This document shows, one piece after another, positions 57,826 to 64,000 of a stretch of DNA of 64,000 nt. Below the pieces are notes generated by a model. The model saw nothing but the letters and a program-made list of their open reading frames with translations, did not search any database and was not told the DNA's origin. Numbering within the stretch: position 1 is the first letter of the stretch; the number at the start of each line of letters is the position of its first letter. A program made the position numbers and the translations under genes. The DNA is from an uncultured Prevotella sp. (GTDB lineage Bacteria; Bacteroidota; Bacteroidia; Bacteroidales; Bacteroidaceae): NCBI GenBank assembly GCA_900551055.1, contig URUK01000010.1, positions 11,687 through 75,686 of the forward strand, read 5' to 3'.

Positions 57826-59148
57826 TTATTTGTTGTTGAACAATGTGCTGCTAAGGCATTGCAAGGCACGTTTTTTGTCACATTCCCTGACAAGGAAGGA
57901 TATGTTGTAATTGCTGCCTCCATAGGAAATCATCCTTACCGGTATGTTCTTCATCGCGTCGGTGGCCAGTGTCTCGAAACCTACATTGCTCCAGTCCAAG
58001 TCGCCTACAACACAGATGATGCACATGTCGCGGTCAACGGTTACAGTACCATATTTCTTTAGTTCTGCTACGATGTCGTTCAAATGCGAGTCGTTGTCTA
58101 TGCTCATGGATACTCCAACCTCGCTTGTGGCGATCATGTCGATAGGGGTCTGGTAGCTTTCAAATATCTCGAAGACTTTGCGTAGGAAGCCGGTAGCTAA
58201 AAGCATGCGGCTGCTCTTTATCTTGATAGCCGTGATGTTGTCTTTTGCCGCAACGGCTTTTATCTTGCCGGGAACAATCTCGTTATTTATGATGGTTCCG
58301 GGAGCTGCAGGGTCCATGGTGTTGAGAAGGCGTACAGGGATGCCTGCGAATTTGGCCGGTTGCACACAAGTGGGGTGCAGTATCTTCGCCCCGAAATAAG
58401 CAAGCTCTGCTGCTTCCTCGAAATGCAGCTGGCGTACGGCTTCGGTTTTGTCTACTACACGTGGGTCGTTGTTGTGCATGCCGTCAATGTCGGTCCATAT
58501 CTGTATTTCTTCAGCGTTGACAGCTGCCCCTATAAGTGACGCGGTGTAATCGCTGCCTCCGCGCTGCAGGTTGTCAATCTCGCCGTAAGCGTTGCGGCAG
58601 ATAAATCCTTGTGTGATATAGACTTGCTTGCCGGGAGTCTGTTCCAAAAGCTTTGACAGTTTGTCTTTTATGTAAGCAGAGTCGGGTTCGGCGTTTTTAT
58701 CTGTACGCATATAGTCGAGTGCGGAAATTAAAGCCGTATTTATTCCACATTCCTGTAGATAGTTCGCCATTATGTTAGTACTCATGATTTCACCTTGGGC
58801 GACAATGCTTTTCTCCTCGAAACTCGTGAATATGTCTTTTGTGAACGAGCGTAAGAAGTCGAATTCTCCATGAAGGAAATCGCGCGTCTTGTTTTTCCAC
58901 TCGTCTGTTGAATACAGTTCTTCCACATGGCGCATGTATGTTTTCTCCAAACGGTTTATGATGTCGTTTGCGCCTTCCGGGTTCTTTTTATATAGATAGT
59001 CGGATATTTCAACCAATGAATTTGTTGTACCCGACATGGCGGAAAGCACAACCATCACAGGTTCGCCGCTGTTTGTTATTAAAGAAGCCACATTTTTAAT
59101 CCTTTCAGGAGAACCAACGGAAGTACCTCCAAATTTCATTACTTTCAT
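57826..59148 (-). CDS. lysC: Aspartate kinase
   Basis: A 440-residue monofunctional aspartokinase, the entry to lysine, threonine and methionine synthesis. VMKFGGTSVGSPERI is the conserved start and FICRNAYGEIDNLQRGGSDYTASL the catalytic block. Two C-terminal ACT domains follow (AVAAKDNITAIKIKSSRML and CIICVVGDLDWSNVGFE) and usually bind lysine as feedback inhibitor. There is no homoserine dehydrogenase fused. It is 46 bases downstream of ftsE. I see no lysine riboswitch or clear promoter between. Confidence 0.96.
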   Translation of the reverse strand: MKVMKFGGTSVGSPERIKNVASLITNSGEPVMVVLSAMSGTTNSLVEISDYLYKKNPEGANDIINRLEKTYMRHVEELYSTDEWKNKTRDFLHGEFDFLRSFTKDIFTSFEEKSIVAQGEIMSTNIMANYLQECGINTALISALDYMRTDKNAEPDSAYIKDKLSKLLEQTPGKQVYITQGFICRNAYGEIDNLQRGGSDYTASLIGAAVNAEEIQIWTDIDGMHNNDPRVVDKTEAVRQLHFEEAAELAYFGAKILHPTCVQPAKFAGIPVRLLNTMDPAAPGTIINNEIVPGKIKAVAAKDNITAIKIKSSRMLLATGFLRKVFEIFESYQTPIDMIATSEVGVSMSIDNDSHLNDIVAELKKYGTVTVDRDMCIICVVGDLDWSNVGFETLATDAMKNIPVRMISYGGSNYNISFLVRECDKKRALQCLSSTLFNNK

Positions 59149-59194
59149 AACTCTTATATTTTTGTCTGTTTTTATTCAATATTTATGACAGGGG

Positions 59195-59896
59195 TTATTC
59201 TTCATCCTGCAAGCTTATCTTGTTATAGATGCTTGTGACATCGCTTATCGTCCCGTCTTCGCATTTGTAGACAATTCCAGGATATTTGTCAAGCATTGGC
59301 AGATTGTGGGTTGACATTACAACAGCCGTACCCGTGAGGCTGATTTGCTTAAGCAGGCTTACGATGTTGTCAGCTGTTTCAGGGTCAAGATTGCCAGTAG
59401 GCTCATCGGCAATTATTATCTTGGGGGTGTTCAATATCGCACGGGCAATGGCTATGCGCTGTTGTTCTCCGCCTGAAAGTTCGTATGGCATCTTAAGTTG
59501 CTTGTCCGACATTCCGACAGCCTCAAGCACTTCGTCAATTCGTTCGTTGATTTCTTTTTTGTTTTTCCAACCTGTAGCTTTCAATACAAATTGCAGGTTT
59601 TTATATACATTGCGGTCGTGCAACAGTTGGAAATCTTGGAAAATGATGCCGAGTTCTTTACGTAGAGCCGGTATTTCCTTGCGCTTTATCTTCAGCAGGT
59701 TCCGCTCCAATATCATGGCCTCGTCACCGTCGTGTATGTCAAGTTCACAGTAAAGCGTTTTAAGCAAGCTGCTTTTTCCGGAACCAACATGGCCTATTAT
59801 ATAAATGAATTCGCCTTCGTCTACTTGAAAATTTACATTTTCAAGCACGCATACATCGTCTTGATAGATGCTTACGTTCTTATATTCTATAAACAT
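59195..59896 (-). CDS. ftsE: Cell-division ABC transporter ATP-binding protein FtsE
   Basis: A 233-residue ABC ATPase. GHVGSGKSSLLK is Walker A, LSGGEQQRIAIARAI the signature, IIIADEPTGNLD Walker B with its Glu, and STHNLPML the H loop. The YKNVSIYQDDVCVLENVNF start and size fit FtsE, which with FtsX regulates peptidoglycan hydrolases at the division site. ftsX is not beside it, as is often the case in Bacteroidetes. The start MFIEYKNVSI at 59896 is chosen over an ATG seven codons upstream. A LolD-type role is a weaker alternative. Confidence 0.85.
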   Translation of the reverse strand: MFIEYKNVSIYQDDVCVLENVNFQVDEGEFIYIIGHVGSGKSSLLKTLYCELDIHDGDEAMILERNLLKIKRKEIPALRKELGIIFQDFQLLHDRNVYKNLQFVLKATGWKNKKEINERIDEVLEAVGMSDKQLKMPYELSGGEQQRIAIARAILNTPKIIIADEPTGNLDPETADNIVSLLKQISLTGTAVVMSTHNLPMLDKYPGIVYKCEDGTISDVTSIYNKISLQDEE

Positions 59897-59920
59897 AATG
59901 TTCTGATATTTACACAAAAT

Positions 59921-60535
59921 TCAATGTTTATGCCAATTGGGGTTGTGGCGCGTCTGCAGCTCTTCTGCAATGCGTTCTATACGGATACCCTTTTCTGTAA
60001 GCAATACAATAAGATGGTAAAACATGTCAGAAGCTTCATAAATCAAGCGTTCGTCGCTGCCGTTTACCGCCTCAATAACTGTCTCAAGCGCTTCTTCTCC
60101 AACTTTTTGCGCCATTCTGTTAAGTCCGTCTTTGAACAGGCTTGTGGTATAAGACCCTTCGGGCATTTCTTCGTGGCGTTTTTCTATGAAATCCTGAAGC
60201 TCAGAAAGGAACGCTAACGGACTGGACGTATTGCGCTCGTTCCAGCAAGTGTCGGCTCCGGTATGGCATACAGGACCGTCAGGTATTGCCCTTATAAGTA
60301 AGGTGTCATTGTCGCAGTCACATTTTATACTAACCACATTCAGGTAGTTCCCTGATGTTTCGCCTTTAGTCCAAAGACATTTTCTGCTTCTGCTATAAAA
60401 CGTGACCTTATTGGTGGACAAAGTCTTTTGTAGAGCTTCTTCGTTCATAAACCCGAGCATCAAGACTCTTAATGTCCTGTCATCCTGTATTATGGCTGGC
60501 ACTAAGCCGTTCATTTTTTCAAAATCAAGTTTCAT
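59921..60535 (-). CDS. hisIE: Phosphoribosyl-AMP cyclohydrolase / phosphoribosyl-ATP pyrophosphatase
   Basis: A 204-residue bifunctional enzyme for steps 2 and 3 of histidine synthesis. The N-terminal HisI part (1-115) has FYSRSRKCLWTKGETSGN and the zinc Cys set in IKCDCDNDTLLI and CHTGADTCW. The C-terminal HisE part has YTTSLFKDGLNRMAQKVGEEALE and DMFYHLIVLL, the Mg-binding acidic helix. The start MKLDFEKMNG at 60535 is used; two more ATG codons lie 2 and 3 codons upstream. It follows hisF by 17 bases in the same operon. Confidence 0.94.
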   Translation of the reverse strand: MKLDFEKMNGLVPAIIQDDRTLRVLMLGFMNEEALQKTLSTNKVTFYSRSRKCLWTKGETSGNYLNVVSIKCDCDNDTLLIRAIPDGPVCHTGADTCWNERNTSSPLAFLSELQDFIEKRHEEMPEGSYTTSLFKDGLNRMAQKVGEEALETVIEAVNGSDERLIYEASDMFYHLIVLLTEKGIRIERIAEELQTRHNPNWHKH

Positions 60536-60552
60536 ATTCATCATCTTATTTT

Positions 60553-61317
60553 TTACAACCTAACGTTTATTCCTTCGCCATGCAGATAACGCTTCAGTTC
60601 TGCAATCTCAATTTCTCCGAAATGGAATACGCTTGCAGCCAAAGCCGCATCGGCTTTACCTTTTGTAAAAGCATCTTTGAAATGTTCTTTTTTTCCTGCC
60701 CCTCCGCTTGCTATGATTGGAATACCAAGATCGTCGGATAGTTTTGCAAGTGCTTCGTTTGCGTATCCGTTTTTAACTCCATCGTGGTTCATGCTGGTGA
60801 AAAGTATTTCTCCTGCGCCACGCTCTTCCGCTTCTCTTGCCCAATTGAAAAGGTTGCGGTCAGTAGGGATGCGGCCGCCGTTTAAGAAACATGTCCACTG
60901 ACCGTCGTCATATTTTGCATCGATTGCACAAACACAGACTTGCGAGCCGAATCTTTTTGCAATTTCGTCAATCAGACTTGGGTTGCGTAAAGCTGCACTG
61001 TTCACACTTATTTTGTCTGCGCCGGCATACAGTAACCGCTCGACATCGTCAATGTTGTTTATTCCGCCACCAACAGTGAATGGTATGTTTATCGCCTCCG
61101 CTACTTGGCTGACTACATCGGTGAATGTTTTGCGCCCTTCGTTGCTGGCTGTAATGTCAAGAAACACCAATTCGTCGGCTCCGGCATCGCTGTAGGCTTT
61201 ACCAAGTTCCACAGGGCTTCCTACATTGCGTAAGTTTACGAAATTAGTGCCTTTTACTGTCAACCCGTCTTTAACGTCAAGACAGGGGATAATCCTTTTT
61301 GCCAATCCTTTTGCCAT
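60553..61317 (-). CDS. hisF: Imidazole glycerol phosphate synthase, cyclase subunit
   Basis: A 254-residue (beta/alpha)8 barrel that makes IGP and AICAR from PRFAR using ammonia from HisH. LAKRIIPCLDVKDGLTVKGT carries the first catalytic Asp, CVCAIDAKYDDG the second. GGGINNIDDVERLLYAGADK and IIASGGAGKKEHF are the two phosphate-binding loops. MAKGLAKRI at 61317 is preferred over an ATG four codons upstream. It is 14 bases from hisA, inside the hisH-hisA-hisF-hisIE group. Confidence 0.96.
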   Translation of the reverse strand: MAKGLAKRIIPCLDVKDGLTVKGTNFVNLRNVGSPVELGKAYSDAGADELVFLDITASNEGRKTFTDVVSQVAEAINIPFTVGGGINNIDDVERLLYAGADKISVNSAALRNPSLIDEIAKRFGSQVCVCAIDAKYDDGQWTCFLNGGRIPTDRNLFNWAREAEERGAGEILFTSMNHDGVKNGYANEALAKLSDDLGIPIIASGGAGKKEHFKDAFTKGKADAALAASVFHFGEIEIAELKRYLHGEGINVRL

Positions 61318-61331
61318 AGTTCTTTGCATGA

Positions 61332-62108
61332 TTAAACAATAGGTTGGTTATTGGCTCTGCCTTGATGGAATTTCACATTTTTACATCCGGCAATTTCACT
61401 TACCAGGCTTTTTATGTCAATGCTCCCCTCGTAAATTGCTTTTCCCAATATAACGGAAGGAACTCCGTCAAGATCAAGGCGTTTAATATCCTCAACGCAC
61501 GAGACGCCTCCGCTTGCTATCAGGTTTATTCCGGGGAACGCACTTAATATTTCCTTGTATAATGAGAACGAAGGGCCTTGCATCATGCCGTCCTTTGAAA
61601 TGTCAGTACAAAGTACATTCTTTATTCCAAGGGAAACATAATGTTCGAGAAAGGAGACAAGGTTTTCCGACGTGTCTTCATTCCATCCGTTAATGCTTAT
61701 ATTGCCGTTACGTACATCTGCTCCGAGAATGATACGGTCAGCTCCGAACTTGTCAAGCCATTTTCCGAACAACCCTTTTTGTGTGACGGCTACCGAACCG
61801 ATAGTCACCATAGAAGCTCCGCAGGCAAACACATTTTCAATATCTTCGTCTGTCTTTATTCCTCCACCGAAGTCAACGGTAAGATTCGTGCTGGCGGTAA
61901 TCCCTTTAAGTGTGTCAAGGTTTACAACATGCTTCGACTTTGCCCCGTCAAGGTCAACCACATGCAGTCGCCTGATTCCTGCCGCTTCAAATGTTTTTGC
62001 CATTTCAACAGGCGAGTTTGAATAGACGGTTTGCTTGTTATAGTCGCCTTTTGTCAGGCGTACACACTTGCCGTCCATGATGTCTATTGCCGGTATCAGT
62101 TCAATCAT
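61332..62108 (-). CDS. hisA: ProFAR isomerase
   Basis: A 258-residue (beta/alpha)8 barrel enzyme that opens the ring of ProFAR to PRFAR in histidine synthesis. ELIPAIDIMDGKCVRLTKGDY has the catalytic Asp and start motif. VDFGGGIKTDEDI, GADVRNGNISINGW and VLCTDISKDGMMQGPS, with the second Asp, follow in order. It sits 20 bases after hisH. Like hisF it shows the internal half-barrel repeat of the family. Confidence 0.96.
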   Translation of the reverse strand: MIELIPAIDIMDGKCVRLTKGDYNKQTVYSNSPVEMAKTFEAAGIRRLHVVDLDGAKSKHVVNLDTLKGITASTNLTVDFGGGIKTDEDIENVFACGASMVTIGSVAVTQKGLFGKWLDKFGADRIILGADVRNGNISINGWNEDTSENLVSFLEHYVSLGIKNVLCTDISKDGMMQGPSFSLYKEILSAFPGINLIASGGVSCVEDIKRLDLDGVPSVILGKAIYEGSIDIKSLVSEIAGCKNVKFHQGRANNQPIV

Positions 62109-62128
62109 ATCGCTTTGTTTCTAAAGCT

Positions 62129-62722
62129 TTATTGTATTTCAAGAAAGTTTCGTAAAATCTTCTCGCCAACAAATCCGCTCTTTTCAGGATGGAATTGTGT
62201 GGCGTAGAAGTTGTCCTTTCGCATGGCGGCGCTGTATGGAAGTATGTAATCTGATTTTGCCGTGGTGAAACTGCATACAGGCACGTAATAACTGTGTACG
62301 AAATATACGTATTCTCCATCTTCCATGCCTTTGAACAACGGTGACCTCAAGTCATGCAAACTGTTCCATCCCATTGCCGGGATTTTGTCCTCATGGCACA
62401 AGGCTTTGAACTTCAATACATCAACGTCGAATATTCCAAGGCAATCCGTATCACCTTCTTCTGAATGTCTGCATAACAATTGTTGGCCTATGCAAATGCC
62501 GAGAACAGGCTGTCGTAGACTTTTTATTACGTTGTCAAGTCCGTGCCTGCGTAAATAAGACATCGCGTTTGCAGCTTCGCCTTGGCCGGGGAAAACAACC
62601 TTGTCGGCTGATGTTATCCTTTCACGGTCATCGGTAAGCACAGGTTCTACGCCAAGTCTCCGTAAAGCGTTTACAACGCTGTACACATTGCCTGCATTGT
62701 ATTTTATGACAGCTACTTCCAT
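62129..62722 (-). CDS. hisH: Imidazole glycerol phosphate synthase, glutaminase subunit
   Basis: A 197-residue class I glutamine amidotransferase that supplies ammonia to HisF. The nucleophile Cys 77 is in LGICIGQQLL, and His and Glu of the triad are in ATQFHPEKSG. IKYNAGNVYSVVNALRRLG is the HisH start. It opens the hisH-hisA-hisF-hisIE group on the minus strand; hisG, hisD, hisC and hisB are not in the window. No clear promoter or attenuator is seen in the 109-base gap upstream. Confidence 0.95.
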   Translation of the reverse strand: MEVAVIKYNAGNVYSVVNALRRLGVEPVLTDDRERITSADKVVFPGQGEAANAMSYLRRHGLDNVIKSLRQPVLGICIGQQLLCRHSEEGDTDCLGIFDVDVLKFKALCHEDKIPAMGWNSLHDLRSPLFKGMEDGEYVYFVHSYYVPVCSFTTAKSDYILPYSAAMRKDNFYATQFHPEKSGFVGEKILRNFLEIQ

Positions 62723-62831
62723 TTTATGCTTTACGATTTAACAGCTTTGACTCTATCACACATGGTTGTACGTGCAGCCGTGGCTTGTTTTTCGGCAGTG
62801 ACTAATGCTGAAAAACAATTTGCAATTTCCG

Positions 62832-63695
62832 TCAGCTGAATATTATCGTTTTGTTGTTGTATGTCAAAATCTTACGTTCGATGTGCTTTGTTACGGCGCG
62901 GCTCAATACTATTTTCTCCAGGTCGCGGCCTTTCAGCACAAGGCTTTCAGGCGTGTCTTTATGAGTTATGCGCACGACGTCCTGTTCGATTATGGGGCCT
63001 GCGTCAAGTTCCATTGTCACATAGTGGCTTGTTGCACCGATTATCTTCACACCTCTTTCCCAGGCCTGGTGATAGGGCTTTGCCCCTATGAATGCCGGAA
63101 GGAATGAATGGTGTATGTTGATGATGTGGTGCGGATATTCGTTTATCAGTTTGTCGCTGATAATTTGCATATATCTTGCCAATACGATGAATGTTATTTT
63201 TTCCTTTTTCAGCAGTTCCATTTCCGCTTGCTCCACTTCAGCCTTGTTTGAATGGTCCTTATTTATAGCCCACACGTAGTACGGAATGCCAAACTGTTCG
63301 GCAACGTAGCGCAAGTCTTCATGGTTGCTTATTATACATGGTATTTCCACGTCCCATTCGCCGGCATTGTAACGTGCAAGCAGGTCATACAGGCAATGGC
63401 TCATCTTGCTTACGAATATCGCCATGCGTGGCTTTACATCGCTGAAATACAGGCTGAACGTCATGTCATATCGTTGTGCGTATAGGGTTTGGATGTAATC
63501 TTTCAACTTGTCCCTTGGAATGATAAATCCGTCAAGCTCCCATTCCAACCTCATGAAGAACATTTTGTCTTGACGGTCCACGTATTGGTCAAGATATACA
63601 ATGTTCCCGTTATTGTCCGTTATGAACTTTGTTATTTCCGTTATGATGCCCTGTTTGTCTGGACAGTGGAGCAGCAATATTGCGGTTGGTCTCAT
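62832..63695 (-). CDS. purU: Formyltetrahydrofolate deformylase
   Basis: A 287-residue enzyme that releases formate from 10-formyl-tetrahydrofolate, balancing one-carbon pools. An N-terminal ACT domain (ILLLHCPDKQGIITEITKFI) is followed by the formyltransferase-like domain with PCIISNHEDLRYV. INIHHSFLPAFIGAKPYHQA and GATSHYVTMELDAGPIIEQD hold the Asn, His and Asp of the active site. Length is normal. It has its own well-spaced promoter and runs toward the his genes, which also produce the purine intermediate AICAR. Confidence 0.96.
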   Translation of the reverse strand: MRPTAILLLHCPDKQGIITEITKFITDNNGNIVYLDQYVDRQDKMFFMRLEWELDGFIIPRDKLKDYIQTLYAQRYDMTFSLYFSDVKPRMAIFVSKMSHCLYDLLARYNAGEWDVEIPCIISNHEDLRYVAEQFGIPYYVWAINKDHSNKAEVEQAEMELLKKEKITFIVLARYMQIISDKLINEYPHHIINIHHSFLPAFIGAKPYHQAWERGVKIIGATSHYVTMELDAGPIIEQDVVRITHKDTPESLVLKGRDLEKIVLSRAVTKHIERKILTYNNKTIIFS

Positions 63696-63736
63696 TTATT
63701 TCGATGATGGTTACATTTTGTTCGTATTTCAATTTG

Positions 63737-63766
63737 CAAAAATACGAAATAAGTTCGGATTGGCAA
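63737..63766 (-). promoter_or_regulatory. Promoter of purU
   Basis: On the minus strand TATTTTTG followed by CA (63737-63744) and TTG (63764-63766) are 19 bases apart. The leader is about 35 bases. Confidence 0.78.
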
Positions 63767-63902
63767 CAATCTTTTATCCAAAAATTATTTATATTTACAA
63801 AGTGATACGTATTTGCCGTGTTTTCGTGTCTTTGAGACGTGTGTTGGCATGTAAATTGAAGCAAAAAGTAGTGATATGACATTCTGGTGCTCCTGTATGG
63901 AT

Positions 63903-63942
63903 GAAAAAATAAGAACTGCAAAAGAAATGTCTTTTGCAGTTC
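63903..63942 (-). terminator. Terminator of the partial tRNA-Glu
   Basis: On the minus strand GAACTGCAAAAGA and TCTTTTGCAGTTC form a 13-bp perfect stem with a 4-base loop, followed by a run of T. It lies just past the tRNA 3' end. Confidence 0.88.
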
Positions 63943-63946
63943 TTTG

Positions 63947-64000
63947 TAGTGGATAGGGGAATCGAACCCCTATGCCAAGATTGAGAATCTTGTATCCTAA
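63947..64000 (-). tRNA. tRNA-Glu (anticodon CTC), 3' part
   Basis: The 3' three quarters of a tRNA on the minus strand, cut by the window end. The anticodon stem CAAGA/TCTTG holds loop TTCTCAA (anticodon CTC), the T arm is AGGGGTTCGATTCCCCT, and the acceptor 3' strand is ATCCACT with discriminator A. CCA is not encoded. The 5' acceptor strand and D arm are outside the window, so identity rests on the anticodon. Confidence 0.85.

Noticed and set aside
59149..59194. Lysine riboswitch upstream of lysC
   Set aside because: The gap is only 46 bases, too short for the L-box fold.
62723..62831. Histidine attenuator upstream of hisH
   Set aside because: No His-rich leader peptide or terminator-antiterminator pair is visible in the 109-base gap.

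Overview
Organism. The window reads as a Bacteroidales chromosome, most likely Prevotella or a close relative. The evidence is the gene content: an interpain-like C10 protease with a type IX secretion tail, RprX/RprY-like two-component proteins, a class III fructose-bisphosphatase, a GTPase-defective EF-G2 paralogue, a DUF4924-rfbD-prfC block, and tRNAs without an encoded CCA. Many intergenic regions carry the Bacteroidetes promoter pattern of a TTTG-type -33 box, about 19 bases, then TAnnTTTG. No plasmid, prophage or rRNA operon is seen. The species call is inference from content, not from a marker gene.

Layout. 1-13.2 kb is housekeeping: rny (5' end cut off by the window), a hotdog thioesterase, a GNAT acetyltransferase, an ADP-ribosylglycohydrolase, a lipoprotein with a structured leader, an exported flavodoxin, a ClC channel, a Sua5-type enzyme, a ROK sugar kinase, a LysE transporter, and DUF4924-rfbD-prfC. 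At 13.3-13.8 kb is a PIN-domain toxin with a 54-residue partner gene. 14.4-21.4 kb is a surface-polysaccharide region: a pyruvyl transferase, three tandem Stealth phosphotransferases, a GT92 glycosyltransferase, a fourth Stealth gene and a lipid A-type acyltransferase. 21.8-37.9 kb is mixed core: truA, a DMT permease, dapA, a tiny repeat lipoprotein, mtaB, GT2, comF, proS, an ABC-F protein, an M13 peptidase, an SLC13 permease and a porin. 38.6-43.3 kb holds two secreted type IX substrates. 43.4-49.9 kb has hemW, fusA2, rprX-rprY and tRNA-Cys. 50.0-52.2 kb is a small AT-rich accessory stretch with a degenerate DnaB-like ATPase, a DUF3127 protein and unusual inverted repeats. 52.2-63.7 kb is a long minus-strand block: purU, hisHAFIE, ftsE, lysC-lysA, two glycosyltransferases and fbp. 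A partial tRNA-Glu ends the window.

How genes work together. The Stealth, pyruvyl transferase, GT92 and acyltransferase genes, with rfbD and the GT2/GT4 genes, point to extensive capsule or lipopolysaccharide decoration. lysC, lysA and dapA supply lysine and diaminopimelate, and hisHAFIE the second half of histidine synthesis. The fbp and fusA2 genes fit a gluconeogenic, starvation-tolerant gut or oral anaerobe.

The most unusual signal is not a protein. At least eight intergenic sites hold short tandem arrays with an exact 22-base period and a palindromic core (AAAGGYSGYCTTTT). Adjacent units pair into hairpins whose arms vary in sequence but stay complementary. A second theme is a set of intergenic hairpins, each built from its own short repeated phrase. 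A third is a 116-base interrupted hairpin in the apparent leader of a lipoprotein gene.
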